A stretch of DNA of 64,000 bases from Castanea sativa. Its lineage: Eukaryota; Streptophyta; Magnoliopsida; Fagales; Fagaceae. Made by a program: the position numbers and the translations under genes. The notes beneath the pieces were generated by a model, which was not told where the DNA came from, searched no databases, and worked only from the letters and a program-made list of their open reading frames with translations. Below, in pieces: positions 35,068-46,342 of this stretch; within the stretch, counting starts at the first letter, position 1; each line of letters opens with the position of its first letter. The stretch lies in NCBI RefSeq assembly GCF_040712315.1, contig NC_134015.1, positions 9,506,945 through 9,570,944 on the forward strand. Reading direction: 5' to 3'.

Positions 35068-35397
35068 GTTTGTGTGCAGGGGTCTTCTTTTTTTTTTTTT
35101 TTTAATATGGGGTGGGAAAAATATATTGATATTTGTGGATAGAACTTATTGATATTGATATTGATATATTGAAAAATATATTAATATGGTGTGCGGTTTG
35201 ATTGAGTATTCTGAAAAGAAAATGGATGCCGGGTCAAGCCAATAAGTCAGAAGTCCAGAATGGCGTCGAGGGACTGTAGGCATCCTAGGCATCAATTTTC
35301 ACCGACTGGCAGATATTTTATTTTTAAATCCCCGACGTGCTCCCAACTATTCATCTATTCCCCACCGCACTTTAAATTAAAGCAAACCAAAATATAT
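35068..35397. promoter_or_regulatory. Upstream region of the receptor kinase
   Basis: Presumed promoter and 5' UTR of the minus-strand receptor. A pure T run at 35087-35103 lies about 20 bases before the start codon. I see repeated GATATTGATAT words at 35145-35170, but no regulatory motif that I can name with confidence. Confidence 0.4.
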
Positions 35398-35555
35398 GTA
35401 AACGAAAATGACCGCAAGGAAAATGACTTATTGGTAACTTTTTGGGATGTAAAAACTATTTAGGATATTTAGTGTTGGTAAATTTTTAGTGTTGGTAACT
35501 GTTGGTAACTTTTGTCCGCAAAATGAGATATTTCCTTGTGGTCATTTTCGTTTAC
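35398..35555. mobile_element. MITE-like inverted repeat
   Basis: GTAAACGAAAATGACC followed by (G/A)CAAGGAAA on the left is repeated inverted at the right end (TTTCCTTG..GGTCATTTTCGTTTAC). Inner TTGGTAAC words pair too. Length is 158 bp. No target-site repeat is readable. It ends a few bases before the point where similarity to the receptor 3' flank starts, so it may mark the edge of the duplication. Confidence 0.65.
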
Positions 35556-35559
35556 CTAA

Positions 35560-36505
35560 TTGAACAATCTCTTAGAACATTGTTCCTACAGCACTATCCA
35601 TCACAGACTGCATGTTTGCCTTTTAGCTTTCCTAAAAGTTCTTATGTTTGGCTACGACTTATTGCGTGGAGCTCAGAAAATTTTCTATAGGTTACATCAT
35701 TCTCTAATATGCTTCATTTTTTACTTATTACCATATGAAGCTTGCACGGCACTTAATTATATATCTTCAAAGGTTAGGGGAAGTACAGTCCGCTGAAGTA
35801 GGAAGTATTCAACAAAACTTATATTTTACTTTTGGATCACCTGGTACAAAAGGAAATAAAGAAGGAAAAAAAATAAGAATTATATTTTATTTCATAAATA
35901 GAGTAAAATGTTAATTGTTCCCATAAATCCTTATAAAAACAATTTAGATGCAGTAATCTTTACCTTTTAGCGAGCTTCAAACATAGTTATTGTCACATCA
36001 TTTATAGAATAAAACTTTTTTTCAGTGATTGATTCCAAATCATTTGTTGGTCTTCTAAAAATGAAAGCAGGTTGTTTCGGAGAAGAAAGAATTGTTTCAC
36101 AACATAGCATGAGAAGAATAGCCAACATAGTTGGTCGATCCGTTGCCTTTTCTAGCACACATAAGAGCCCAATTTGAATGCATCTCAAAACTTCATGAGA
36201 AACAGATGACTCAGTAATCGATGAATCAACTATATCTCAGGCTCTATCTTCTCTCCATAGTTCCCAGACCTGTACGGTTTATAGCATTATCTAAAAGGGG
36301 TTGTATTATATATACAAATGGAAAAGGTGGTTGTTTTTTTGTTACATACATGCCCTATCAGAGTTAAGGAATGGTGTGTTTGATAAGAACTGTTATTCTT
36401 TTTGCCACTAATGATCTCCAACAATATGACACCAAAACTAAAAAAATCTGATTTTGTTGAAAATTTCCCGAATACTGCATACTCCGGTGACATATGTCAC
36501 TGCAA
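35560..36505 (-). pseudogene. Truncated tandem copy of the receptor kinase (last two exons and 3' flank)
   Basis: This fragment matches exons 6 and 7 of the intact gene. The exon-6 copy is 36499-36350, with [15 protein letters not shown]. The exon-7 copy is 36269-35967, with RCIQIGLLCVLEKATDRPTM and ending [13 protein letters not shown]. Exon 7 keeps the exact length (303 bases) but has a TGA at 36239-36237 in frame, where the intact gene has an EDRVLD context. Exon 6 has a one-base deletion just after the acceptor (150 against 151 bases). Everything upstream (lectin, S-domain, membrane helix and most of the kinase) is missing. Similarity stops at about 36505, where DC1 intron sequence begins. 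It cannot encode a working kinase. Confidence 0.9.
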
Positions 36506-36644
36506 TATTTTTCAAGTATATAGAACTCCCTATTCAGTTAAAAGCAAATTACACTCACGAGTATCAAGTCTAATAATACACAAAAGCAAAGCATTCACCA
36601 CTTTCAATTTCTTTAAACAAATTAGTTGTGTATCTGATTGACAG

Positions 36645-38345
36645 GGGAACTTAAACACATCAGCCATGAGCATCCTTTGCTCTCCTTTGACGGTTCAGGA
36701 TGTAATAGTTCTTTTGTATGTATCGGGTGCGGTAAAGGCCTACATGGTTTATGCTACGGTTGCAATACTTGTTATCCCTCTTTTCACCTTCACAAGTCAT
36801 GTTTCGAAGTATCCCACTCCCACGAGGTGCAACACCCCATACACAACAAGCACCCTCTGATCATTTGCAAAACACCACCGTATGATAAGGAGACTTGCAC
36901 ATGCAATATATGCGGTGAACCTTGCATGAGGTTTATTGTTTACCACTGTCCCCTTTGCAAAATTTACGTTCATTTCAAGTGTCTTTCATTACCGCTCTCC
37001 ATTGAAAGTGAAATTCACAACCACATTGACCTTATTCGGGAAGTTCATCACATTCATTTGTGATTTTTGTGGTAAAGAAGGCAAAAGCATGCCCAATCTA
37101 TGTGGTAGCACTTGTGGATTTTGGGCCCACCATAAGTGTGCTTCCTTACCTCGCATGGTCAAACGTATGCGCCATACGCACCCTCTCATCCTCACTAACT
37201 CTATTAAGGACGATCATTCTGAGCGAGTTTGACAACTTTGCATGAAACATATAGACACAAACCATGGGGTTTATTATTGCTCAAGTTCTGATTACGTTGC
37301 CCACCTTGATTGCGCTACAGACGAGAATGGCATGGATGAAAATTTTATGCGGGAATCTAAAGGCAAGGAACCTGCTGAGTTAACATATATGCTGAAATTT
37401 GAAGATTTGGAGCTTGATGAATTCGCCAATGAATCATCTTATAGTGTCCAAAAAACCAAGGTGGGTGAGGGTGAAATTAAAATACCCATAGAAATCAAAC
37501 ATTTTTGTCATGAGCATGACTTAAAACTTATTGATGAGCTTAAGAACTACAAAATATGTGACGGGTGTGTACGGCCTATCTTCCATCTATTTTATAGTTG
37601 TACTGAGTGTAACTTCTTTCTTCACAAATCTTGTGCAAAATTATCACGTAAAAAGCGACACTCACTTCACCAACACCCCCTCACCCTTCGGAGACCTTTC
37701 TTTTTCCTTTGTGATGCGTGTGGGTGTCCAAGTAATGGCCTTAGCTACAGATGTGATAAATGCAATTTTGCCTTTGATGTATCATGTAGTTTAATCTCAG
37801 AGTTAGACATGTTAACTCATGAAGGTCACAAGCACCCCCTAATCTTCTCTAGCGCAACTAATGATGAGGAGTATTGTAGTGCTTGTGATTCTAAAGGAAG
37901 AATCTTTTGTTGTACTAAATGTGAATGCACTTTGGATTTTGGATGTGCTACATTACCACACACCATAAAGTACAAACAACACGAGCACCCATTTACCCTT
38001 AGTTATATTGCTGAAGATGACTCAAGTGAATATTATTGCGATATTTGTGAGGAAGAACGAGACCACTCAAAACATTGGTTTTACTATTGTGAAGAATGTA
38101 GTTATCCTACTCATTCCAAATGTATTTTTAAAGAATTCTTCGATAAGGAAGATGTGGACTTCCGAAATATTAAGTTGGGGAGCATCTACACATCCACCAT
38201 CCACCAACATCCCCTTACTCTTGTTCTAGAGACTAAGGACGGCCCTCATTGTAATGCGTGTGATGAACCTTGCCATTATATATTCTATGCATGTGCCACA
38301 TGTAATATCAGTTTTGACGTGAAGTGTGTGGTAGAAGTGAAATAA
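36645..38345 (+). pseudogene. DC1-domain protein, nearly full length but frame-disrupted
   Basis: A Cys/His-rich protein of repeated C1-like units, presumed to bind zinc; no partner is known. The first segment (about 36645-37020) encodes HISHEHPL with CIGCGKGL, and HPIHNKHPL with CNICGEPC. A 2-base deletion near 37024-37030, judged against the copy at 5.28 kb, shifts the frame. The next segment carries LTLFGKF, CDFCGKEG and HTHPLIL. A TGA at 37230-37232 replaces the Cys codon of the CQLC motif. From ATG 37242 a clean 367-codon frame runs to the stop at 38343-38345, with HEHDLKL/CDGCVRPIF, HQHPLTL/CDACGC, HKHPLIF, HEHPFTL/CDICEEER and HQHPLTL/CNACDEPC units. The 5' end is an acceptor (GACAG at 36640-36644) with no start codon. 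The first exon is not present upstream because the truncated receptor copy occupies that place. A shorter protein from 37242 remains possible. Confidence 0.75.
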
Positions 38346-38903
38346 TTACATAATAGGCATCCAACTCCTATATATCAAGGATGGACACTACCTTAAGAGT
38401 TGTATTAATATGACACTATCTATGTATGTATGTATTTAACTTCTTTTCTTTGCATCCATATTGAAAATCGTTCTTATTATGAACAAAGAAGTATCTTTTT
38501 CAAGTAATTATTTAGTAATTATCCGTTTCTTTCTTATTTCATTTTTATTGTTATAACCGAATTTGAAATAGTGATGAAATGAATGACGAATGTGTATTAA
38601 TGCTTTGCTGCATATAAAGAGAGAAAACAATAAATTGGAAATATTTATGATTAAAGCTTAAATTAATACACACCAAAAGCTTCGTGTCAAAGTTAGAGAA
38701 CATATTTTATTATAGCTAACCAACTACAGTAGTTCTAGCCAAAAAGGCGATGCTGGCCCGTTGGGGACATGTACCAAAACCTTTCTTCTCCTGCTTTTAG
38801 ATTTTTATTTTTTTTTATAGATACATTTGGTGGAGCTATCAAATACAACAATGCTGCCGCTTCTCCCATGGGTATTATTATTACATTGTTCGATGTAATA
38901 TGC
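38346..38903. other. 3' flank of the DC1 gene
   Basis: No gene. AT-rich sequence, probably with the DC1 3' UTR up to the AATAAATTGG near 38628. The minus frame at 38735-38917 is unsupported. Confidence 0.5.
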
Positions 38904-38910
38904 CTTATTT

Positions 38911-40059
38911 TAGACATGGTAAAATGGCGATCGGTTCAGATTTGGATTCGGGTCGAGTCAATTAAGTTGCGGGTCAAAACGGGTCATTTTAAACGGGTTA
39001 AAAAGCAAGTTCAAGTCAATCGGGTGTCGGGTCGGGTTGACCCGTATTTTCACATGAATTTTTTTTTAATAAAGAAAACAACATGCATTTGCCATTTAGA
39101 AAGTTATGCAACAAATTACTTGATGTAAAATGCATTACTTTGAATTCACCACTTATTTCAAGAATGAACTCAGTTATACTTATTAATACTTATTCAATAA
39201 TTTTAAAATTATACAAATCTTAACATTGCTATCTAAAACAAAATAACACAAAGATAAGTAAATCAAATACACAAGTTTTATTTCTACACAATATCAACAT
39301 CCTAATATATAAAACAAAATTACAAATGACTTATTGGATAACTCATTTGACAAAGAATAAAAACATATAAGAAAATTACAATCTTGAAAATTAATTTTAT
39401 AATCTATTATCAATTGTGGTTGGCACTCTATTTCAATTTGAGATATATATTAAAGTTTAATTGTTTACTTATTTATACATGGTCTCTTTTATTAATATCA
39501 TATCATTGTTAAGCAACGCACACTCTAAGAAATATCATAATTTATTTTAAAAAACTGTTTATTTTGGACATAAATTGTTAAAAAATAAGTCTAAGCAATC
39601 ATAATTTATGCTAATTTGATACTTTAGCTTCACTATTTTCACACTTGTGAATGTTTCTCACACGTGTCAACCATTTTAAATCTATATTATTAACTTTACT
39701 GTAACTAGATTATCTTGACATGTACTTTACTATTTGATATCCAAAAATATTTACTCATTACAGAATGCTCAACCATTCATCTTTCAATTAATTTGCATGC
39801 AGTTATATAAATATCTCAATTGTTTACTTAAAGCTCACAACAAAAAATTAAACTAATATTGTCTTAATTTTATTAATTTTTTTACCAAAAAAAAAAGTTT
39901 TAAAAAATAGTTCGGGTCGGGTCGCTGGTCGGGTTGACCTCCCAAAAATACGAGTCAGGTCACGAACCAACCCGTTTTTGCTTTGGGTCAAAAAAAGAGA
40001 TTCGGGTTAAGTATTTTTTTGGTCGGGTCAGAAAATTCTGACCCGTTTTGCCATGTCTA
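38911..40059. mobile_element. Non-autonomous hAT-like transposon
   Basis: The left end TAGACATGGTAAAATGG and the right end CCGTTTTGCCATGTCTA are inverted repeats. The subterminal zones are rich in GGGTC/GACCC words (CGGGTCAAAACGGGTCATTT and the inverse), as in many plant hAT-type elements. CTTATTT lies immediately outside both ends (38904-38910 and 40060-40066), a 7-base match to an expected 8-bp duplication. The interior (39070-39890) is very AT-rich with no transposase. The 119-codon frame across the left end is compositional. Confidence 0.75.
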
Positions 40060-40066
40060 CTTATTT

Positions 40067-40397
40067 ATAAGAATGTCAAGATTATTGGTTATAGCGATTT
40101 AATTGCAGTCTATGCCTTGAATATATGGCTAATCACACTATGGCTCTATAATCTTTTTTATGCCCACAAACCTGCCAACACAGAAACCAAATGAAGAAAA
40201 AAAAAAATGAAAATTAAATTTCTTTTCTTTTTCCCAATTGTTTCAGAAAATGTCATAATTTTATTCATACAATAATATAAAATGCGACCTTAAACTTTGT
40301 AATTGGATTTTCTTTTTAATATATTGAAATTCCATTAAATCCAATAATTATATTCAATGAAATTAATTTCTCTTCCTTTTCACAATTGTTTCAGAAA
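40067..40397. other. Intergenic sequence, no gene seen
   Basis: AT-rich sequence between two transposon insertions, with no open frame. Confidence 0.5.
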
Positions 40398-40540
40398 GAG
40401 AAATATCACGTTCATAACATTTTTACAACACTTTCACGACAATTAAAGTATATCAGCACTTTCACAACATTTTTACAACCTACCACCTAAGATTTGTTAT
40501 AGAAGTATTGTGAAAATGTTTTGGATGTAACACTTCCCTC
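40398..40540. mobile_element. 143-bp MITE
   Basis: Imperfect inverted arms: GAGAAATATCACGTTCATAA with ACATTTTTACAAC on the left, against GTGAAAATGTTTTGGATG then TAACACTTCCCTC on the right. TCAGAAA flanks both sides (40391-40397 and 40541-40547). Confidence 0.6.
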
Positions 40541-40710
40541 TCAGAAAATAAAAATAAATAAATAAATATCATAATTTTACATACAATAATATAAAATAAT
40601 ATTATAATTAGATCCAATAATTATTTTATGCATCAGATATATCTATTACCAATTTCATAACATAAGGGCTTTGTACAATTTTAGACCCCCCAAATTATAA
40701 GATTGATGTT

Positions 40711-40753
40711 TTTTTTTTTTTTTGATAAGTAACATCAATCTGTCAATAATAAC
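40711..40753 (-). mobile_element. Micro-insertion of a retroposon 3' tail
   Basis: A poly(T) run plus TTGATAAGT, the complement of the ACTTATCAA(A)n tail seen at several LINE/SINE ends here, is inserted between two copies of AGATTGATGTT (40700-40710 and 40754-40764). The inverse of that 11-mer, AACATCAATCT, lies inside at 40731-40741. I read this as a severely 5'-truncated LINE-driven insertion with an 11-bp target-site duplication. Confidence 0.55.
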
Positions 40754-40764
40754 AGATTGATGTT

Positions 40765-41532
40765 ATATATGGCGAATACATAAAAATACCTCTCAGTTGG
40801 ATCATGGGCGCTACACAACATAAGATAACACTCTACTTTCCTTTAAACCTCATTTTTCTAGTCTAAACAAAGAAAATTTACAAAGTCCATAGTAAACTAT
40901 AATAGACTTTACTTACTAAATTATCTGATGCCTATTCTAGTTGATTAATCTTCACATGTAAGTACAGTTTCTTCTTTATTGGGGAGAATTTTCTAGCATA
41001 ATCATTTTTAACATCATGCATAAGCAGCTATGTACACTTTTTTTTATTTTTTGATAAAGAGGCTATGTTAACTAAACTATGTGTTTTTTTCTAAATAAAT
41101 ACAATTTTAATTTTCCTTTCCTTTATTCTTTGAGAACAACCAATTAAGCTAGTATCACAACCCTCTTTTGCTTTTCTCTCCTCTTTTTTTGCTTTTAACC
41201 TTCAGCTTTAATTTGCATGTATATGAAAGCTTTCTAAGAAGCAAGCAACAAAGATTCCTTTTGTAATTTTCCTCCTCTTCTAAGCCAACATTCGCTTGAT
41301 AGGAACAATTTTACTGCTCACCCGACTACCCAACCTCCCTTCCTTCTTACTTTCTCATATAGATATAATAAAGTAAAAGAAATCCTAGAAGTAGTTATGT
41401 AAACCAAATAAATCATACATAGCCCTATATAGATCATAATCCCAGGTTCCAAGCAGCTGCAATCAACATATATTATGTATACCTCAAGGTTCCAACTTAC
41501 GAGCAGCTGCGATCAACATTTTATTTCAGAAA
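40765..41532. other. 3' flank of the F-box/LysM gene
   Basis: No gene. It contains CTTTT-rich stretches and a duplicated GCAGCTGC(A/G)ATCAACAT motif at about 41454 and 41502, close to the stop codon. The 3' UTR of the minus-strand gene should lie here. Confidence 0.5.
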
Positions 41533-44500
41533 CTAGGCCAAGCTCACTTGTCTCTCCCACTTAAGGTCCTCAGCGAATTCAGAAAGTGCAGCTCGAGGAT
41601 TACCATTTGATATCGATAAGTAATATTGAGCAGTCCCATCATCAACTTGCATGCTTCTCTTCAATGAGTCAAGAACCTTTCTCTTGCCTTCTTCAGTAGT
41701 CATCTTATTCAACATATGGCTAGAGTTTCCATTCGGACCACCTTCAAGATACAACACTGCCACTTCCCTTTTTGCATAGGTATCTAGCTCAATGTAGCAT
41801 GCACCATTTACAAGAATGTCAGGATTGCTTACAGGGATTAACAACCTCTCCCTTGAGTATATGCCATGGTCACTCATCATGTTGTTTAAACGTTTTATGT
41901 CCATAACCTGCTAACACCAAAAACAGAAAATTAAGAATGTACACACAAGTACACAGACTATGTACAGGACAGGAAGAGCAAAGCAACTTGGACTAACAAT
42001 TTGCATGCAGGAGAAAAGTTCAAATTTTTTTCTTTTAAGTACAATCTAGGCCTCAATAACCAAAAGGGTAAAAAAATTTCTGTTCGGTATATCGTGTTGA
42101 TATATTTTTCTTATATATCAAAATTTATGGAATATTATCTCTTTTCTATATCAAACATTCATTTAAAAATGGAAAGAAAATTTTACCTAATTTATCAATG
42201 TCTTATTATCTTTTAAGATTCAAAACTTATAAAAGGGAAACAAGGTACATAAAAAAGAAGGGGAAATACAGAAGCAAGAGTTGTAATCAAAGAGAAAAAA
42301 TAATAAAAAGAACATTATAATTACCTTTCAAAAATTAAAAAATGTAGCATCCCATATTCTTAATGTAATATCTTATTCACATTCGTATAAATTTGTGTAT
42401 AAGCAAACAAATATGGGGATAATCACATTAAAAAAAATCTAGAGTCTGATAATATTTTCATGTCAAACTCTGACATTTTAAGTGCACAAATGCTCACAGT
42501 ATCACAATTTGAACATTTTAAGTTTATATTAACCAACATAATGGAAATTCATGTAAAGAATATTTTTGAGTCTGTCTAGGTACTAAAAAATCCTTTCATT
42601 CATAAGTGGATTTTTTAAGTTGAAAAGATTGGAAAATGACTCATTTGTATGTAAAAATAAAAATAAAAATAAAAATAAACCCTGAAAAAATAATTACAAT
42701 AAAATGAATATTCTATTTTTGTGGGTTTCCTACACTAACATTCCATTACCATATAATACCCGGGTGCCATGACTCTAGAGTAGTTACATATATATTCATT
42801 CATAATTTGATTTCACCTGTTCTCAATCATTCTGCATAAAATATTTTCACGAAACAACCATTACAAAATATTCATTACCCATCTTCTTCTACTCTCTAAT
42901 AACGCGACAACAACAACAATAACAAACAAAACCTTAGTCCCAAAATTTTGGGATCGGCTATGGATCCTCAATAAATTAGTTAGGGTCAGCCATGTGTATG
43001 CACAAAGCTAAACCACTTTATGATTTCCTAAAAGCAATGACAGAGGTGTTCTCAACCATTTTCCCATAAACTACTTTCTTCACACAATACCCATACATAA
43101 TACCCTCTGCACACCTTCTTTTTCCAATGTCCATAATAGTAATGACATAAGTTTGTGCAAAACTAAAACCTCTATAGAGTAATTCAACCTAAAACCTTTT
43201 GAAGAGGTATATTTTCTGAACAAGACACCAGGAATCACTAACAGCAAAGATTACCAAGTGAGGGTTCCACAATACAAACAATAGCTAGCTGCTTGACACA
43301 ATTATTTACTAGTTGAGTCAATTTGCAGACATTCACCATATTTACAATCATCAATGCAAAATGTTGAACATATTGTAGGACCTTTTGCATTTTCTAAAGG
43401 GAAATGCCTATATCAAAACAGAGAAATCAATCTCAAAATCCTTTCTCTTCTTTTTAGTTTCTCCACCAGCATTTTTCCTTGTATTGCCCACCCTTGAGAA
43501 CTCCTACTTTATATTGCAATTCTTTTTTCTTTTTTCTTTTTTGATAAGTAAGCAATTCTTAAAATTTTGAACACCCAAAATGAAACAATAAGAAACAATA
43601 AGCCTTTTTAGCAATTAAACGACAAGAAAAGAAATTGGGAAACTTGCATCCAAACTTGGTGATCACTGATCACATGGCTTTGCAACACTAGTGCCAATCA
43701 TGCCAACCAAACAATAATCACAATTGCATGCATATTGATCCATCATACATAATCCAGTATCCTAGAAAAAACTCCTAACTCATGAACTAAAATTGTTCTT
43801 AACTCTCTCTCTCAAATAGCTACTCAACATTTTCTTTTATGTGCACATTGAAAATTTATTCCTTCCTCATAAGAAGTATACCCCATAAAAAAAAAACCTA
43901 ATTTTCCTTTCTCTTTCCCACAGTTTCTAGGCAAACAAACAGCACCTACCCCACATAAATGTATAGTTCATACTTCATACAGATAACATATGTATGTATA
44001 AAAGCCTCATCAACGGTCATATTTATTATTTAATTTAATAAAAATTTACCAACATCAACAACTAAGCTATACTATATGCATTAACTAAAAACCTAACAAA
44101 TTTAAAAAACAATTTCCTGTCCTTTCCCACACTTTCTCGATAACCAAACAGCAATTGAAAATTTAAAAAAAAAATCATAATAATAAACCTGAACAGAGTA
44201 CTTGACAGCGAGACTAGCGACACTATCTCCTTTAACAATCCGATGCGAAATCGCGAACTTCCAAATCCCACTGTCTCTCCAGAAGCTTCCAGAGACAGGC
44301 TTTCCGATCACGTCTCCGAGTTTCCACTTCGCCTTGAAGGCCTCGACGACGAGCTCGTAGGCGACCGAGTTCCAGACTCGGCACACGCAACTCGCTCGAG
44401 CGAGCTCTGAGACGCCGCCGTCGTCGCCGCCGCCGAAGAGCCTCTCGAGGATCAGGCGGAGAGTGTCGCGGTACGCAAGGACCGAAGGGAGGTTGGAAGA

Positions 44501-44578
44501 GGTAGTTATTATTGCCGTTGCGGATTCCGCGGTGGTTGTTGCGGTGAGGATTTCGTCTTTGTCGCCACAACAACCCAT
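41533..44578 (-). CDS. F-box protein with LysM domain (At1g55000-like), two exons
   Basis: Exon 1 is 44578-44189 (130 codons) and exon 2 is 41907-41533 (124 codons plus a TAG stop). A GT-AG intron of 2281 bases lies between them, giving 254 residues. Seen: a short N-terminus (MGCCGDKDEI) and a degenerate F-box (about 37-72, with LARASCVCRVWNSVA), expected to bind SKP1 in an SCF ubiquitin ligase. A FWRDSGIWKFAISHRI segment leads into a LysM domain (about 112-157, with VKGDSVASLAVKYSVQ at the exon junction, then MDIKRLNNMMSDHGIYSRE and RLLIPV). The C-terminus ends SEFAEDLKWERQ. The intracellular F-box/LysM combination is typical of this plant family; the substrate is unknown. Exon 1 is strikingly GC-rich compared with its surroundings. 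The gene lies in the same orientation as AXR4. Confidence 0.93.
42906..43010 (-). mobile_element. SINE 3' end with (TTG)n tail, in the F-box gene intron
   Basis: On the minus strand it reads GAGGATCCATAGCCGATCCC, AAAATTTTGGGACTAAGG, then TTTTGTTTGTTATTGTTGTTG. This is the well-known 3' region of the plant Au-type tRNA-derived SINE, ending in a TTG-rich tail. The tRNA-like 5' part (expected at about 43010-43090) is too diverged to confirm. It is inside the intron and does not touch the splice sites. Confidence 0.55.
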
Positions 44579-45178
44579 TTTTTTAGAGAGAGAAAGAGAG
44601 ATTGGGTTTTTGAAGCTGGTGGCTTTTGAATTGTCGCCGTAACAAAAATATAAAATGTGATTTTATTTTATTTTATTTTTTTTCAGAGTTTGGAATGGTT
44701 GGTGGTGGATAACATTGGATATGGAATTAGAAGGGCTTCAATTATTACTTTTTATTTATCTAAATCAAGAACCTTTTTTTTTCTCAAAAATAAAAATTAA
44801 AAAAACAAAAAATTATAGATGTACAGTTTGTACACTTTCTATACATAAAATTATAAAAAATAGTATTAAACAGATTTTGATTAAATTATATTTGATATTT
44901 CTACTAATTCTTTAATTTAATTTTATATTAATTAAATAATTATTTTCTATAAATAATTTTTGTTAAATTATTGATTTTTATTTTTTAATAATGAAACAAA
45001 TATTATATTAAGAGAAATGAGGCAAAGTAGGAGAAGAATCTATTTTATCTACTTCTCTCAGAGCCCAAAACATAGAGGAAAATAGAAGAGATGGTGATGA
45101 TTCTTTCTCGATTACATGAGGAGGCCCAAGCCCAACTACTCAGCAAGTGTGCTTCAGAGTGGGGCTCACAAAGACTAT
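44579..45178. promoter_or_regulatory. Upstream region of the F-box/LysM gene
   Basis: Presumed promoter and 5' UTR: a GAGAGAAAGAGAGA tract lies just before the start codon (44586-44602). The rest is AT-rich with no named motif. No other gene is seen up to the MITE-like repeat at 45179. Confidence 0.4.
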
Positions 45179-45471
45179 GTTTGGTTGGATAGAAAATATT
45201 TTTTGATCTTAAATAAATAAATTTCTGAAAAAGAAAATATTTTCAAATGTTTAATTGTGTTTCTAAAAATGCCCCGGAAAATATTTTCACTTGAACTGTG
45301 ATAGGTGGTGGCTGATGGTAGTGGTTGGCAATTGGAGATTAAGAATGTTAGTAGAAGTGGTGGTTGGGTGACTAACAATAGGAAAGGGTGGCTGACATTT
45401 TTAGTTGTCCCAAATACATGAAAATGCGGAAAGTATTTTTCAGAAATCAATTTCCGTCCAACCAAACACAT
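45179..45471. mobile_element. MITE-like element with GTTTGGTTGGA ends
   Basis: TGTTTGGTTGGATAGAAAAT on the left is inverted as CCGTCCAACCAAACA on the right. The subterminal GAAAATATTTTC words are also present in the element at 9262-10161, so the two may be related. A target-site repeat could not be fixed. Confidence 0.5.
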
Positions 45472-45534
45472 GAAACAAATATTTTCTGAAAATTGAGAAA
45501 CTAATTTTGAATTCTTCAATCAACGGTGCAATGA

Positions 45535-45700
45535 GCTAATGTGGACGCTTAGTGGAGCTCTGAATTGGTACAATTGCACAAGAAGCATCCCCTTGAAAAA
45601 TAAACTTTTGAAGCCCAAGTTTTTAGCTTTATTGACAGCTAGAAGAGCACCCTTTGATTTAGCCCTTATTGCTTCTCCTGTAAGGTCAAAAGAAGTCCAT
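45535..45700 (-). pseudogene. RNase H-like fragment of a retroelement
   Basis: On the minus strand one frame reads GEAIRAKSKGALLAVNKAKN, then LGFKSLFFKG. This resembles the E-A-x...A...A...LG(F/L)xxxxxEGD pattern of the RNase H domain found in plant LINE ORF2 and its domesticated relatives. The final acidic residue appears lost by a shift. A short relic without ends. Confidence 0.4.
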
Positions 45701-46342
45701 GTGAAGAGAATTTTGTCTTAGAGGTTCAGGTTACAGAACAAGGCAGCTTGACTAGCGTGGTTGTCTCAGATAGCATCATCATCAGATAGCATAAATGTAT
45801 AGAATCCATTGGTGACACCATATCCCAAGTTTGAAGATGTGGCTGAAAATATCTTAACCATCTTCAGCTTAGGAAAAATATGTAAATCTATATATTTTTT
45901 TGCTACATTGAATTATATACGAATATCATTGAAGGAAAGTAAGGTTGTTCTTTCAAATTTGAATGATTGTACTTGGATTCTGTAAAGTTTTGTCATGCAT
46001 TATATGATTTCATGAGTTGGGATTAGTAGCTAGCTTAATCATCAACACAAAATGAGAAGTTTAGAAAAAGTAATCAGAAACATTATATTTGACTATCTTA
46101 AATCCAGTTCACTTGATAAATAGCTTACAACATTACAGCTTGAAAAGTTCACAATAAAAACCTATATGATTTCAAGCTTCTTCGGTGGTATCTTGCAACA
46201 CAACAATATAGAAATACAATCTTCTCCCAAAAAAAAAAAAAAAGCATCTATGCCATGAAAAGGGTAATCCCATGACCCAGGTCTAACTTCTAGCCCAAAT
46301 GCAAACCTTTCCATTCTGGATCCAGAAAGCAAAACACCAACT
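45701..46342. other. Region downstream of AXR4
   Basis: No separate gene seen. The part next to 46342 should be the AXR4 3' UTR (minus strand). The remainder shows no recognisable element. Confidence 0.5.
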
